DNA of 64,000 nucleotides from assembly GCF_932276165.1 (NCBI RefSeq), contig NC_064004.1:4040001-4104000 (forward strand), given 5' to 3'. This stretch comes from Plutella xylostella (Eukaryota; Arthropoda; Insecta; Lepidoptera; Plutellidae). The notes below the pieces were generated by a model, which did no database searches, had not been told where the DNA came from, and was given only the letters and a program-made list of their open reading frames with translations. Of the stretch, positions 9,899-24,800 are shown piece after piece; position 1 is the stretch's first letter; every line of letters starts with the position of its first letter. The translations under genes and the position numbers were made by a program.

Positions 9899-12800
9899 TC
9901 AAGACTTGTAAGTACGGATGACATCTTTAATGGTAGCTCTGCATAAAGGACACTGGCCACCGCCCTTGCCCCGCCACTGCTGCACGGCACACCTATAACA
10001 CATGCACATATGCCCGCACATATACAGGACACTGTCAATAGGATTCTCGTAGCATATCGTGCATTCCGTACCGGTTAGATTACCAACTGGTTCACCAATA
10101 ACGCTGTAAATCGGCTGATGATGGGAAGAGGATGCTAGATTTATCGCGTGCGAGCTTGAAGGTAATCCATTGGCGATTCTGTCGTTGCTGATGCGTAGAG
10201 GTTCCTGGTGGCCGTTTGGTATGAGTAGGTTGTTCTGTTCGTTCTGAGAGTTTTGGCTGGAGGAACACTGGGCGTCGAGTCTGGGCCGCTGGACCGGAGC
10301 TTGCTGGTAGGAGGCCATCTGCATGGCACAGGAGGACGAGGGTTGGGCTGGCGGCTGCAGGCTGGACAGGCAGAGCGACGATTGAGACTGCATGGGCTGG
10401 AGAGATGGAAAGGTTTCGGTTAGATTTTTGTCGGTGGTATACAGAAGATTGTTGGCATACTGCTTGCTGATGGGAAAAAAAGTTTGAGGTTGAGTAAGAT
10501 TGAAGATTGCACAATGTTTAAGGCATGGTTTACGAAGGTTAAAGATCACAAACTCACCTCAATGTAATGCGCGCTAGCCAAAGTCAATGCTTGCTGGTGA
10601 TTGGCCCCGTTCTGGCCGCCATTTTGCGGCGGCAGACTGACGACCAATACGGTGCCTCCTGACGCCGTAGTTATAGGCGTGGCCGAGCTGGTCAACACCC
10701 TCAACTGCTGCTGTGGCGGCGGCGTCTGCGCCGGCTGCGGTAGCTGAGAACTGAGCATCCTGACTTTCTGTGTCGCTCCGTAGATATCCACAAACGCCCA
10801 TAGTCTTAGCGTGTGGTCAACGTGCATTACTGTTATCGGGTTCGAGCCATTTCTGCTGACCCTCACTTCTCCGTCCAACGTCAATGTCACTGCTAGTTCG
10901 TCCCCTCGTCTTAACCCATTGGCTGCGTCTCGCCTCACCACCCAGTATTCAGGTCTGTCGAGCAACTGCTCGGCATCATCAGGCAAGTCAGTGGGCCTCA
11001 AAGTGGCCGGATCGCAGGACGTCAAGCCAATAGCTAAGGAGCCAGCGTAAGCCGGTTCTGTGGCCAGAATTTGCACGACTAAAGTCTGTCCGGGCCTCAT
11101 CGGGCGAGCCGTGAACACGTATCCTTGGCAGAATTCTGCCTCCACCCTTGCTGCTACTCCTCGATCGCTGATGAACTGGACGTTTCTGCCTTTAGTTCTG
11201 TGCAGGGTTAGCGGGACCACCGCTTGGCTTTGGAACCTTGGCGGCGGCAGCGCTTCGTCAATACTCAAAGACCGCATGCTTCCAGCTAATCTTTCCTCGC
11301 TGTCTTCTAAAGCTGGGATGGATCGTCGGATCTGGTTCGGCGCTCTCGGATCAGCGAACTGAATCGCTGTACAATTTCCGTACACATCCACTAAGGCCCA
11401 TAACGGGCTACGCGTGTCCACACCCGTAAAGAACACCCCTTTGTCCTCCCCATTTATTCCGAAGTGGACATCCCCGGCAGAGTTCACGTAGTAGTACAGG
11501 ATGTTGTCTTTTTCGCAGAACCTCTCGCCGAGGGCTTTGGCCCAGTTGCCTGGTTTGTTGGTGAGGTCTGGGCAAGCGTATTTGGGCAGGCAGTGCGACA
11601 GGGTCGCTGGGTCGTGGGTAGTGAACCCGAATCGGAGAACCCCGCTCCAGTTGTTGGAGATCTCGACGAAGCGAAGGCAAACCTGGAAAGAACAGACAGT
11701 GACTGTTATTTTCATCTTTGAATGTCAATTTTAGGTATGGTTCCGATCTAGCTTTGATCATGATAATTACTACAGGGTTACAGGGTTACTATTCATGATT
11801 AAATGTCGAACCTCCTTACTAAGGGCTAGTTTTTTGATCGGTAGTTAACTCAACTATTGATCTAAAATGGCAACTACTAGTTAAAAACTTTCAAAATTAA
11901 AGTTAAAGTTGATCATGGATTTAAAAACCGGCCCTAAGTATACTTATTGCTCTATGCCTTTTAAGCTACCAAGCAAAGAGTCCACAACCCAACCCACCTT
12001 CTCATTGACCCTAACAGGCCGAGCGCTGAACGCCACTCCCTTGCAGAAGCTCTCGACCCTCCGCGCCGTGGAGCCGTCTCGGGAGACCCTGACGTTCTCG
12101 CCGTGCACGCGGTGGAAGCCCAGCGGCGGCAGGTTGTTCGGGGTGCCTCCGGTGCAGGAGGTCCTGGGCGCTGTGGGCAAAGGAGATGGGACTGTTAGAT
12201 GCAGTTGTAGAATAATATTATGGCTATCGACAAATAATTGTAAAATTTTACGTCGAATAAACAACTCCATGCAGTCGAAGCTCGTTTGTCGAAACGAAAT
12301 TGAGTAGGAAATAATAATAATGTCCTCCTAGCCGAATTTCGACCACGGCGGCCAATCTCATTTGAGATCAGCCATCTACGCAGGAGTAGATTATAGTGCC
12401 CAAGTGTGTGCGCAGTAAACAGGAGCACTCTCTGTTCCATCACTCTCATAACCCAATGGGACGGATTGACCGACACGACTGGAGAGAGCTAGGCGCAGGA
12501 CCGACTGCTTTACATGCCCATCCGACAGCATGGATCGTTTCACTGTTTCGGACATCAGGTGATCAGCCTTCTATGTCCTAACCAAACTTAGAACCACAAT
12601 TTAGAAACACAAATTGATGGTCCCACCCGGGAATCGAACCCGGGACCTCTGGGTCATGAAGCGAAGCTTCTACCACTAGACCACAGAGGCAGTTAAGTGA
12701 GTAGGAAAAGTGAGGATACAAATGCGAAATAATAATAATAATTTGAACCCTCTATAGATAATTACTGAAAATTGAGTAGTTATAAATTCATAAAGTTAAT

Positions 12801-15800
12801 GTAAGAATCGTTGGACACAGAATAGTTAACGTTATTTGCCATATAAATTTCTTAAGTAAAAACCTATTTAAATCGCAAAATATCTTTCATAACATCATCC
12901 ATTTACATAGCCAAAACCGCTAGCAAGACGTGGGGGCAATACTAAAATCCATTGTAATGCACTCCCCTTATGTATTTCGGCGGTATTCCTTCGCCCCCTT
13001 ACAAGATGGCGGCCACCTGCCGGGCAGATGCGCGCGCAGCTTGCGCTTGCGCTGCTATTCTTACTGAATTTTAATTATAAATGTTTCAAAATTCATTTAC
13101 TGCACTTTCCTTTGACATTTTCTACATTGATGAAGTACGAATAGTTTTATAAATGGCAAGTGAAACGAGTAACAACCTCTTTGGTTAAAGCTAACCGCTA
13201 ACGAGTGTGGCCGTCTTTATCTGCATTGTCTGTGGTCGCACCGCAAAACAGTTGAACGCGTTAACATATGAATGAGGTTTCTTTTATTTTAAAAAATAAT
13301 ATAACAGAAAACAGAATGTTCTGTTGTTAAAAATACCACTCCTAAGTAAAAGTTGCGAATTATTACATTTTCTAGGTATTTTTACTCGACGCGTAGAGGC
13401 GACGCTACCAGGCGGTCATAGAACCATGTTATTATTATGATGTAACCTAAGACTTGCACAAGAAGACTTCACTGAAGGGGAACACCCCTATACAAGGACC
13501 ATAGACCATAGAACACGTGCTCAACTTTTTTTCCACTTCCGCCATTACATTATAATCGAGCGTGCTTAATGACTTCGGATATACGGGGGGAGTGCGGAAG
13601 TGACGTTTTACCGCTTCAGATTCCAAATTTGAATTGGTCGGATTTTAATAAGATTCCTTTTCAAAGATTTAAAAAGATATCATTGTCGGGAAAATGTAGC
13701 TGTAATGTGATTAAGATACTTATTCATACTTTCCTGTAACTAATTCAGAATTTAATAGAGCCTAAAATACATCAACCAATCACATTTCAACATACCGAAG
13801 CCAGAATTAAAACATTCAAAAACTTCCCTTCAATGCGAATTCCTAAACGTATCTATCATTTGTCAGCCCTCTCTCATAGTTACTATAATTTTGCATACTA
13901 CCCTTAACACTAAAACCGAGGGGTGATTTTTATATTCAAATGCAGTTTGTGTGCACGTAAACTTATGGTTTATTTTACATCAACTTGCTGTTATAAGTAT
14001 TAAACCTTACAGTAAGGGACTTTCGTCATACAGTTCTGTGGAATGCCTATTATGCAGTGGTTAATGTTGAATGCGTGTCTGTATGTCCTAATTTCGGTGT
14101 ATTTATTATGGTGTTGAGTGTTGCTATTTTTACTTCACTGGTTATTAAATGTTGCCACGTGTTAGGCGCGTGTTTCTGACGGTTTGTTTGGGTCTATATT
14201 TGGATGATATACTTACTTCTTGTCTAGTAAACTTGTACGTTAGTTTAAAAATTCTATTAAAGCATTTGGTTCAGAAGAGAAAGTATAAGAATACAATAAA
14301 ATCTCAAATTTCATCCCCGAACCACGAAATCGATCGAAAAATAAGATCTTGAACAATCGCTTCCGCCGGATGTCATATCCCCTCGGAAATTCAAAATGGC
14401 CACCACCCTCCGTTTACTTTTTCTATCATATCAGACCAGCTGGCTGGAGTGGCTTGTCTAAAATCCAGATATATAAGCGACATTATAATTTTATAATGTT
14501 ATAGGTATATATCTCAACTGGATAAGGTAGGTATAATGTAACCAGAGGTTAATCATTTATACAGTAAAGTACGATGATTCAAAAAAAGTAAAAATAATTG
14601 TGCAAAGGAAGTTACAGTCACGGTTCAACTATTTATCTATAGTGTTACTAGACACTAAGCACCCTCCCGTAATTAACCATAAATATCAGATTTCCAATTT
14701 TGAAAAACGAAAGGCAGGATGCGCCGGCGCAACAGTGCGCATCTCCTCACAAGCCTCTGATTGGTCGAATCTCCACCAATCGCCGTACACGTCTTTGTTT
14801 ACAGCGCGTTACGAAGTCTTTTCTTGCTGTGTTTGTTCATTTTGCTGTAAGTGAATTATTGCATATGCTAGTAATGTTTTTCTGATAACTTTTCTTTATG
14901 TCTATTTCTAATTAACTTTCAATCATTGTAGCGTAGCTAAATCATGGAAAACCATTCCATTAGCAAAACATATGCATCAAGTTAAACTCAATACACTAGA
15001 TCGAACTGCCCGTAAATATACCACAGCAGGATATAGGCCTCTTCCAAGACTGGAGGGTTACTGGAATTATCTGCACACTTAGCAAGTTGCAATGCACTTA
15101 AATTACTGTGCACCAACAAATATAAAACATCTATTGACACATCGCTTCTAATTCCAACGCAGAGTCGAACATCAAACAGCCAGCGCCGCTAATACCTCTA
15201 CGTTTTAAAACACAAAACAATGTCAAACACACTGTTCTCAGAAGTTAAATGTCACTGTTGACGTCAAAGGCACTCTTCCTGGTGCAACACGCACTAACTT
15301 TAGACGTGTGACGCAAAACCTGGTCTAGATCTCGTAATAGACCTAGAACATCATATATTGCACCGTGATAGATGCTCTGAGCAGCCTGCATATCGGCTGC
15401 TGTCTCAATAACCTGATTTCGGGGTTGTGCAACGAAACCCTGATACAAGCCAAGTTTGGGACCTTTAGAAAGATGGAAGAATTCAAGAACCTCTGTATAC
15501 CAAAGCTCTTATAACGACTAAAACATCTTACGGACGAAACAAATGATGAATCTATTTGTAACATTTATTCGATTAGGTATCTATAAGATGACAAGAATAA
15601 ACCTCTTTAATACGTAGACAATGAACAGCCCACCCCCGCGATAGGGAATCATATTACATCTGCGTTAATGTGTGGCGTATCTCAAGGGATGGCGACCCCT
15701 CCTGCTAATAAAATGCCTTTTGTTCAATGCCCTCGATAGGTTTAGCCAACTTTCCAAGTAGGTATATCGATACATTGTACATCTACTTTTGTAAATTGTG

Positions 15801-18800
15801 CAATAAAAGAATAAATAAATAAATAGATAAAATACAGCAAACTATTTTCGAGCAGTATTAAAGAGAACATTGTATGAAATATGATTTCTGTAGCAAAAAT
15901 TTTAGAAGACCCCGGAGATATTTGTATGGATGGAACCCACGTCATAGGCACGCAACACTTGGGTTTAATCCCAACGCGCACGTGCCTATATTTTGTAAAC
16001 TTACGCTTCACAATAGCCAGAAAGAGAGCTGTGATTTGACGCAATAAACAAATTTCTTGCATGCCACCATTTTGTAATTCCAATATTTCGGAAACACGTC
16101 ATGTTAAGCGAACATAAACTACTTGCAGAAGGTGTTTTAAAAGTAATGTGTGCATTTTTTACGCACCATTTCGGACCAATAACATTTTATATCCAGATTA
16201 TGACTCACCCACACGATATCAATAAAACTTAAGCTCAATCTTGTTAAAAATGAACAAGATTCTTATTTCTGCAGTTCCAAAAGTTGGTCAAATTTTGCGA
16301 GCAACCAAAGAGGCGATAGAGTTTGATTAAAAGCGGGGTAGAAAGAAGTTCGCCCCATGGATCTTACGCCCCTCATTTCCCCCGGGGTCCAACTCGATTT
16401 ATTCTTAATAGGGCCACAGATGGCGCACTAAATGTAGGGCTATTTTTCGCTCTAAGGAGTTTTTAGGTTATTAGGGATTTGAATGACCCAGATATTAGTG
16501 GTTATGTCGAATCTGATATGAAAACTTGTGAACCAAATTATTGCTGGAAGGTTGAAAGATTTAAATTGATAAACTCAGTGGTTGTAATAATTCTAAGTAC
16601 AAGAAAACCAGCAGAAAAGCTAGGAACGGTTGCTATTCGGCCATTGACCGTTCAAAAACCGTGACGGACTCGCTACAGCGATAAAAAGAAAAAATAACCA
16701 TAGACTTTAACCATTATTTTTTAAACGGCACGCTCCATACTTTTTGGATTACCAAAACTATGCTATAAACATAATCATTTATTTTATTGTTTTAAATAGT
16801 TTTAGCACGTTTTGTTTTTTTATTTCTTTTCGATCGTAATGGGTGTTAAACGTTCAGAAACAGCTCTTAGCAAATGAAATAACATTGCAGCCAACTAAAA
16901 GTGTACACGTCAAACAAAGAATGCTTGTTAGAAAGGAAAGACACAAAGACTGGACTATTTCGAGAGTAGATACTCATGATGTGACAATAAGAGCATTGCT
17001 GGGGCTGCGGGGAGACTCGTTCAAAACGAGGGGCGAACGTTTCTGAACTTAACTTTAGAAGTGAAGTGGTTTTAAAATTAGAGTGCCTAAGCTGTTAAAT
17101 CTACTTTCAATTTTTTCAGCCAGTTTCGGATGGAATTGCTTCTAGATGTAGCATATCTTTAGATAGATTATTTATTTTACGTGCCTGACATAGATTTAAA
17201 GGCCAATTGGGGTGGAAAAAAACAATAAAATTTTGAGGTTATTTCTTTAAGGACACGTTCAAAACACACAATCGTTAGAAACATACTTTCACAAGCACAC
17301 GCGCCGTCGATGCACAGATCGCAACGAGATGGCAAGCTTAGCGAAGCGTGACTCCCTCAACCGCTCCTGTAACCTCGAAATTCAGCTTTACCTCTTCCAC
17401 TTAGAGGATAATTTCCATTGTTTTGTGGAGTGTGCGCCGCTCTAAAAGATCAGTCAGCGTAACGTTGTGTGTTGCCTCACCTGTCCTTACAGCCGATATT
17501 ACAATCGTATTACGAGGTTTTGAACTGATCCGTAAGTTAGCGCGGCCATTTGAAGGATTCAAACGTCCTTGTTTCTAGAATAAGCTACATTATTCTCCTA
17601 TTCTAGTCGAAAATTCTAGTATATTCAAAATGCGGTTTGGGAGTCTAAAATATGAACTTTGTATAACTGAGCATCTCTATTTTGTGAAAAAAAAAAACAA
17701 TAGAGGTAATAATCCTAAAAACAAACAGCCTATTACTTTTTCAGTGCAAAGGTTGACTCCATACAGCCAGTTTATTTTTAGAGCGCAATTTATACAAGAA
17801 ATGCGGGGGAGGACCATAGAGAGCAATGTGTCTAATTCCATCGCCCAAATGTTGTTTTCTGTCACCAGATGGCTTTGGCCCACGGGGATAAGAGTATTCT
17901 TTTATACTTTTGCTTCTTGCGGCATTGTGGGGGTGTAAATGTAGCGTAGGACAGAAATGAGAATGCCGCCATGTGTTGCTTGTGGTTTAGTTCAAATCTC
18001 CTTGCATAATATTTTAAGCGACAAGATTACTGTTATTTATGTTGGCTGCATGATGCATGACCTTTTACGACGCTGCGGATTAAAAAGTTGAAATTAAAAA
18101 GAAAGTAGCAGGCAAAGGTTGCGTCCAAACAGCCACCTAAACAAGGCGATACTGCCAAGTTTAGATGGTTATGTGCTGATATCTCTAACTCCTCTGGTAC
18201 TTTCTCATCGGATATCATTACGTATCGGGACATCCGTCCGGTGCCGCATCCGTTGTTGCGGTTCTCGGTGTAAACAAACACATTCTCACTTCCCCCAGTG
18301 ATCTGGATTATACAGATCTGGTTACTGACATTGAAAGCGTTGCCTTTTTATTTTACAAAAAAAAACTGATCAGGCTGTTTCGAGATACCATAAACCTACA
18401 TATCTTGTAGTTATGTGCTTACAACCGATAGTTTACAATTATTGATTAGTCATAATAACTAGCTAACTAACTGTTTAAGTAGAGAGCAAAGACTCAAATT
18501 CATCCTCAAATAGGTAGATGATCTCAAATATTTTCATTCAAACTTGATGTTTATTAATGATAAGCGATAACGTTAACCTAAACCTACAATTTTAACTCAT
18601 TATTACAGATAATACTTGTACATCGAAACACACATCCGTTGTGTTGCGGCTTGCGATTATCTTTATCATAAAGGGTTTTTTTTGCGCAGAAGCTTGTTGA
18701 TCGTTCCGGGAATATGTATTGAGGATTCAATACTTATACCGTAAACCGAAGTTTAACATGGAACAAAATTGAATGGTTGGTACCTCTAAAATTAATTGTA

Positions 18801-21800
18801 CTAAGGCACAATGTCGAAATACCTTTGCGCGTAACAGCCGTTAAAAAGCATGAAATCCAATATGGCCGATAGCTTAGAAACGTGACGGGCTCATTAAGAG
18901 CCACCGAACAAATGACTATAATCATTAAATCATACGAAACTTTTATATCAGCGATGACCCTATAGAAGTATAGAACATGTATACTTGTGCCCACTTATAA
19001 TGAACACGCTTAAAGTGGTCCTTAATGTGGTCTTGAAAGAGTTGAGATTGGAAGGGATGGATGAGGTACAAGTTGGTTTGATGTCGTGGGAAAGACCCGA
19101 CGATGCGGTGGCAAGCTCTCCTCTCCCGCGGTGTAACAAAATTAGAAAAAATAACACACCAGTTAGTAATTCCGTGAGCAATTGGCAGAGGCGTAATTGA
19201 ATTATCCAAACGTATACTTGTGTTAGTAAATAAAAGTGGAAACATCAACGCCATCAATTAACAAACCATAATGGTCAGACGACAGGAACAACTTAATTTA
19301 TAAACAACTTAAGAACAGTTACAATCAACAATCGCAAAAGACACTGCTGTACAGTTAATAATCAGGTATTAAGAGCGGGAATCGAAGAAAAAAAGCTTCA
19401 TTCAATCGAGGCAAGGACACGGACCTTACAGCCTACTAGCAATACAGCAATCGATAGGTTCTCACGGTGTTTACCTCACCTACTTGTTGACTTACGGCGA
19501 ATCATAATCCAAAGACCATGAGACCTGGCAATTAAGAGGGCGACATGCTGCTATAATGCTGTTTTAAGATTCCATTTAACAACTTCAAATACTGTGGCTA
19601 GATAGATATTTCCTTAAGAGGAAGTTCGTAAATTTTGATGCATACCCGTTAGCAGATAGCATCTATCAAGATATGGTGAACATTAACTGTGTGAATAGAA
19701 CAACAAAAAAAGCAGCGCACCTAAATCTAGAAAAACCTGTAGGCCCTAAGGGCTAACGCCGGTCATAAATTTGCCGAAACAAAAATAGACACAAACAGAA
19801 CGGTAAACTAGAATAGCAGGCTATTTTCAAGCTTATAGTTAGGCCTTCAGTTAACGGTCCACATCCCGTTTCCCACGATATCGGCGACGTGTAATTGTCG
19901 TTGTCACTTTTGCACTTTTTATTAATCTGCCATATTGGGCGCTATTTTTGTTTTTACTTTTTTAAAAAGCATAATCAATGGCCCTGTGTCTATGCGGCCA
20001 ACGGTGGGAGTTTTATTTTTCAATTACTCTTTTCTTGTGTCCTGTCTTATTGTGACAAGCTAAGTATTTCAGTGTTGCTATTTTTTTTGTTCAAAGTGAT
20101 TAAAGCCGTGGGAAGGTACACGAATCGTTTTAACATTAAGCCACTGTTTCTGCTTTTTTTCGTCACCTAGCCGTCTGGGTTTGACACTATATTAAAACTT
20201 TTTACAACACCGTGGAATCAGATGTCACACCTAAATTTCAGAGTTCATTGACGTTAGAACGCTTCAGATAAGATTGAGCTGTAGATTAAGTTTGAAGTTT
20301 TGAACCCCAGAAATGTGGGAAATATTTGTGTTGTCGACGCCGTTAAAAATCTGTTCATAAATTTCTGTGAAACGGAACATGGCGTTATCCAAATATATTG
20401 TCATTAAAATTCATTTTGTGCCTCCAGCGTGCAGCATCCAAAATTAACTGTCACGTGGTTTTGTTTACATCGAGTATGAGCTCCGAAAAATGCTATAGCT
20501 TTCTCGGTCTTGTAAATTAAAAGTCGTATCTTCCGTCTTGTTCCGACGCACTGTGTCGTAATGTTGTCTCGTGTTTTGTCTCTGTCGCTCGGTTGTTTTC
20601 TCACGGTGATCGTGGGAACCTCACCTTTCGGTTGATGCAACGGTTGTCATTCGATGCTTTCGAGTATCGACGCGATACTAGATCGATTCTAGCGACTAGC
20701 GGCTTGATCAATTTTATGTTGCTGACTTCAAATTGTCAGTACTTAATCATGATGACCATTAAACATAATATTATTACCTGTATCATAGGTAACTATATTT
20801 TATAGTTATATATCTATCAACGTTTTATACGCCTCTTTCCTTATAAAAACAACATAGTTTTAAAGTTCATAATTATTTCAATTCACTCTGCTTTTCAAAA
20901 TTCACTTGTGAAAGTAACAAAAAAATTGACAGGAACCCATCCGGACATGTTTAAAATCACTATTACTCGATTGTTAGACGATACAGGTGCGTAAGTACAT
21001 TTATGGATATGCCGGAAGCCATAGCAACCACCTTGCAAGGAATACAATATCAATGTCTGATTCACAGAGACACAGAGTATGTAATTTAGCTAACGTTCTC
21101 ACGCGAAAATTTCGGCAGAAATAATTTCAAAATTGGAAGAAAAGGGTTGGAGTTAAACATGTGGCCTACAGATGCTGGCAACCTTTACAATTTACCTTCT
21201 TTGTTTAAAAAAAGTTAAGCCTGAATGCTTAGAAAAGTGATTGTTTTTGGAACGGAACAATGATTTCAAAGTTTTAACTTTTTTTGTGAGGTCGTAATCT
21301 CTTTGGTGAGCTAGAAACCCCGAATTTTTCTCACTGCGCACAGTCACGTCGGGATCTATAGATCTTTATAGATCGCGTCGCTGTAGATCATTAGACGCTT
21401 CCACGCCGCTCGTGATTCGAATTAATCGGATTACTCAGCGTCGAGCGAGCTTTTTTTAATCTTATTTTAACTTTGTACTACTTTTTAAAGTACGAACCTT
21501 TTCTTTACCAAAATTTGATTAAGTACCTACTTATCTGTTTATTATAAGGTAAAATTTCTCGGAATAAGGACCAAACGGCAAAGCTTTATTAGAACATGTA
21601 ATAGTCGTAATAGACAAAGAAGGCATGATTGCGTGAATCTCCTTTCGGTCCCACGACCTTTTGACCTCTCGCTCTCGCACCTCCATAATAGATGATACTG
21701 CCTTCGCTTCAAATGTACCCTTTAACACCTTGTAATACGGGCTATTTATTAATACACCCTTACCGGTAGAGAGTTCTAGAGATACATGTACATGTCTTCT

Positions 21801-24800
21801 TTGTTTATAAACCAAACTAACTGTTTGAATATTGATTCAATTTCGTTGAATGCCGCTTATTAGAATTAGAATAATAACAACTGTGAACATTTCTATCATA
21901 TCTATGGACATGTTTTTTGTTCTCTAATTAGGTATCTATGGTCAAAAATATCGAGATATCACAAACACGCTGGCCGGTTATAGAATTATGAATACCTAAA
22001 TCTTTAGTTAGAAGCCCTATATACATTCGAAATCCGAATGGATCCGAGCAAGGCATTCCGCATTCAGTTCTCACGATCATTAGCGTCTCGAGAGTGATTC
22101 TCAACGAAAACCACGATTTAAATTTGGAATTTACTTTTTTTAAGGGTTTAGAAGGTAGGACTTGCTCGTTAAAATAGGTAACAGACATATTGTGCACCTT
22201 TTCCGCATTGACAAATGGGTATAAGTTTATGATTTTATTTCTTAAATTATTCTTACTCCCCTTTCTTTATACTTACTATCGTTTTCCTTTCATTGTGGTT
22301 GTCTGGAAGAGATTACTTTTAGGAATAAGGCCGCCGATTGTACTATTTATTTTCTTGTCTATGTTTATGTTTCTGTTTGTGTATAAACAGTATTTTATCT
22401 TTATTTTTTTTTACTTCTTTATAAAACCCGCATCTTTCGTAAATTTCAAATTTTACGTCTTCAGATGCTGGTATCGAACAAATAAATTACAGGCAGATGG
22501 ACCGTATCAATTTAGATTGAAAAAAAAACCTTCAAACTCAGCTGTCCACTGTTCCCATGGAACTTACCACCTTTCGCAATATGCTCATCTCTTTCTAACA
22601 CTTGAAAGTTACTATCTTGCATCTCGCTTGATCCTTGCTTCCTATCACTTACAAAGGACAGATGTTACGCCATACACGATCTTCCATCCCCTTCCAGTGT
22701 TGCCAACTTAGCAACTTTAAAGACTTTGATCTACCATTTTTTAATGTCGGACAGCTATTATTTTTTAAACTTGTAGCTATAACTTTTCCCAGATACTTTT
22801 CGGTACAAATACTTAGTCTAGTAAATGTATTTAATAGAGATAATCAAGTTGTATGTAATTTTTACATTATCTTTTACCAGGTAACTCAGCCAATGACAGT
22901 CATTGTGAAATTTGCAATTTCGTAATTTTATTTTCTCTACTTTGACTGGCCAAGCTGTAAGTTTACAGGTCATAACTACAGAATCACTAGTTGCTTTCTA
23001 TACACACCTTCGGTGGTAGTTGGCAACACTATCCCCCTCATACCTGCATTATCAGTGATATTTCTGTCTCAACCACCGGTAGCATTATTCCCTTATCAGG
23101 ACAAACAGATGTCCTTGTTCCCTCTCTTTCACTCGTAGGGAGAAGTGTATTGTTGTCTCTGTCTGTCTTGTTGTTAAATGTCAGCTGTTCCACAACGGGA
23201 CAGGAGGCGTGCGCCTAAGAAGTTTCTACCTAATGTTAGGGTTGTGCAAAAGGTGGAAATTTTATTTTACTTAAATGTTTTGCAGGTTTAAGTACCTATT
23301 TAGAATCAGTTATTTCAGTGGTAATGGTATGAAAATGAGTTACTGATGGTTGTGTTTAGCAGACATAGTATTACGTATTAAGTTACCTATCTGCTTTCAT
23401 GTAAAGGATACGTAAAAATCTAATGATTAATTTATAAAGGTCATCAAAACGTGTAAAACCCTAAAATCTGTAGAAAAATACATAATAAAAATCTATACAT
23501 AAAAAAAATACATAGAAAAAACAAGGTTTAAAAATTGATACTAAAAGTGCCAACCCTGAAAATTGAGAACTATTGTGGCAGTCAGCTGCTAAAGGTCTTT
23601 GCACATCTGTTCTTTTGTGGTAGGTTTTTTTTCTAAAACGGCCTTAGTCTGAATGAAGTGTGCCATCCTCATCCTCTAACATAAAAAAAACAATCCAAAA
23701 ACGTTACTGCTTCGATTATAAGTGCAAGTTCTTCTTCGCAAAACGTTCTAATAATGTAAACTAGGCATAAAGTTTTCATATTATGTATTTTGCTAAGAGT
23801 TGATTACATTAATACATAATTACTACGAATAGTTTAATAATATTAATATTATAATTATGAATAATACGAGTATTACAACAAAAGGAAGTCATCACAAATG
23901 ACACACCAATTAAGTCATAATCACAACAGACCGCCATTGAAACTAAACACCTCTTTAATAACATGAGAGAAGGTATTAAACTTACTATCTAATTACACCG
24001 ATTAGTAGTTATAACATTCAAAATGACAGTAGAATGCTTTGATAATGAGATTGCAAAGCCTATCGATGATAATGAATACGCATAACGAATTAAGGACAAA
24101 GGGAATGATTTAACAGGCAACAAAGAAAGACTATAAAAGCGTAAGATTTGCAAAGTTCCTAATTTGTGCTCCGTAAAGGTTAAACTGCAACTGCAAGAGG
24201 TGCAATCAGGATCGCCGATATTGTACACACGCAGCACGCATCACACGATGCCTGACAATCAGCCAGTCACGACCCCTAAATCACGCTTTTAAACTAAAGA
24301 AAAGGTCGGTTCAAATTATCATAAAACATCAAGTCTTTAGATTCATCGAATCCAAAAAAACATAGACGATCTTTTTCCACAATTAAAACAAAAGACATCG
24401 TTACTGGCCAACAAGAAATTACAGAAAATAAAATCCGGAAGTTCCAAATTCAAATTGCGATGCGAACAAAAGACGAGCCAGATGTTCCGGCACCCTAAAC
24501 CCCTATTCCAACCTGGGAAGTTGTAGTTTTTGAGGAGCAAAGGAAATGCTCCCAAAATGCCAGATGCTTAAAATATTACCAATACGTGGAACTTCGCAGG
24601 TTCAGGTTATTGCCAACGCCAGATGCCGGATCATTGTTTATGGTTACTTTTGAAATTAACCTTTTGTTTGAAATCTTGTAACATGTGGCAGTGCAACTGT
24701 AAGAATTACTTTTATGCTTAAACAAAAATGCTTTGTCTTACATAATCTTCGACTTGTAAGTACAAGACATTATTTAGTGAGGCATCAGCTTTTTAAGGAA

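Noticed and set aside
10092..11761. Several overlapping frames on both strands across neur exons 3 and 4
   Set aside because: Only one frame continues the NHR and RING domains with correct splice phases; the rest are shadows of GC-rich coding DNA.
12625..12691. tRNA-like sequence (minus) with perfect A and B boxes
   Set aside because: The acceptor stem halves do not pair and the sequence continues into a SINE body with target duplications, so it is a SINE head and not a tRNA gene.
22190..22711. 173-residue hydrophobic reading frame
   Set aside because: The central part is a multi-copy LINE-tail repeat (also at 30437, 36850, 39415) and the hydrophobicity comes from T-rich DNA.
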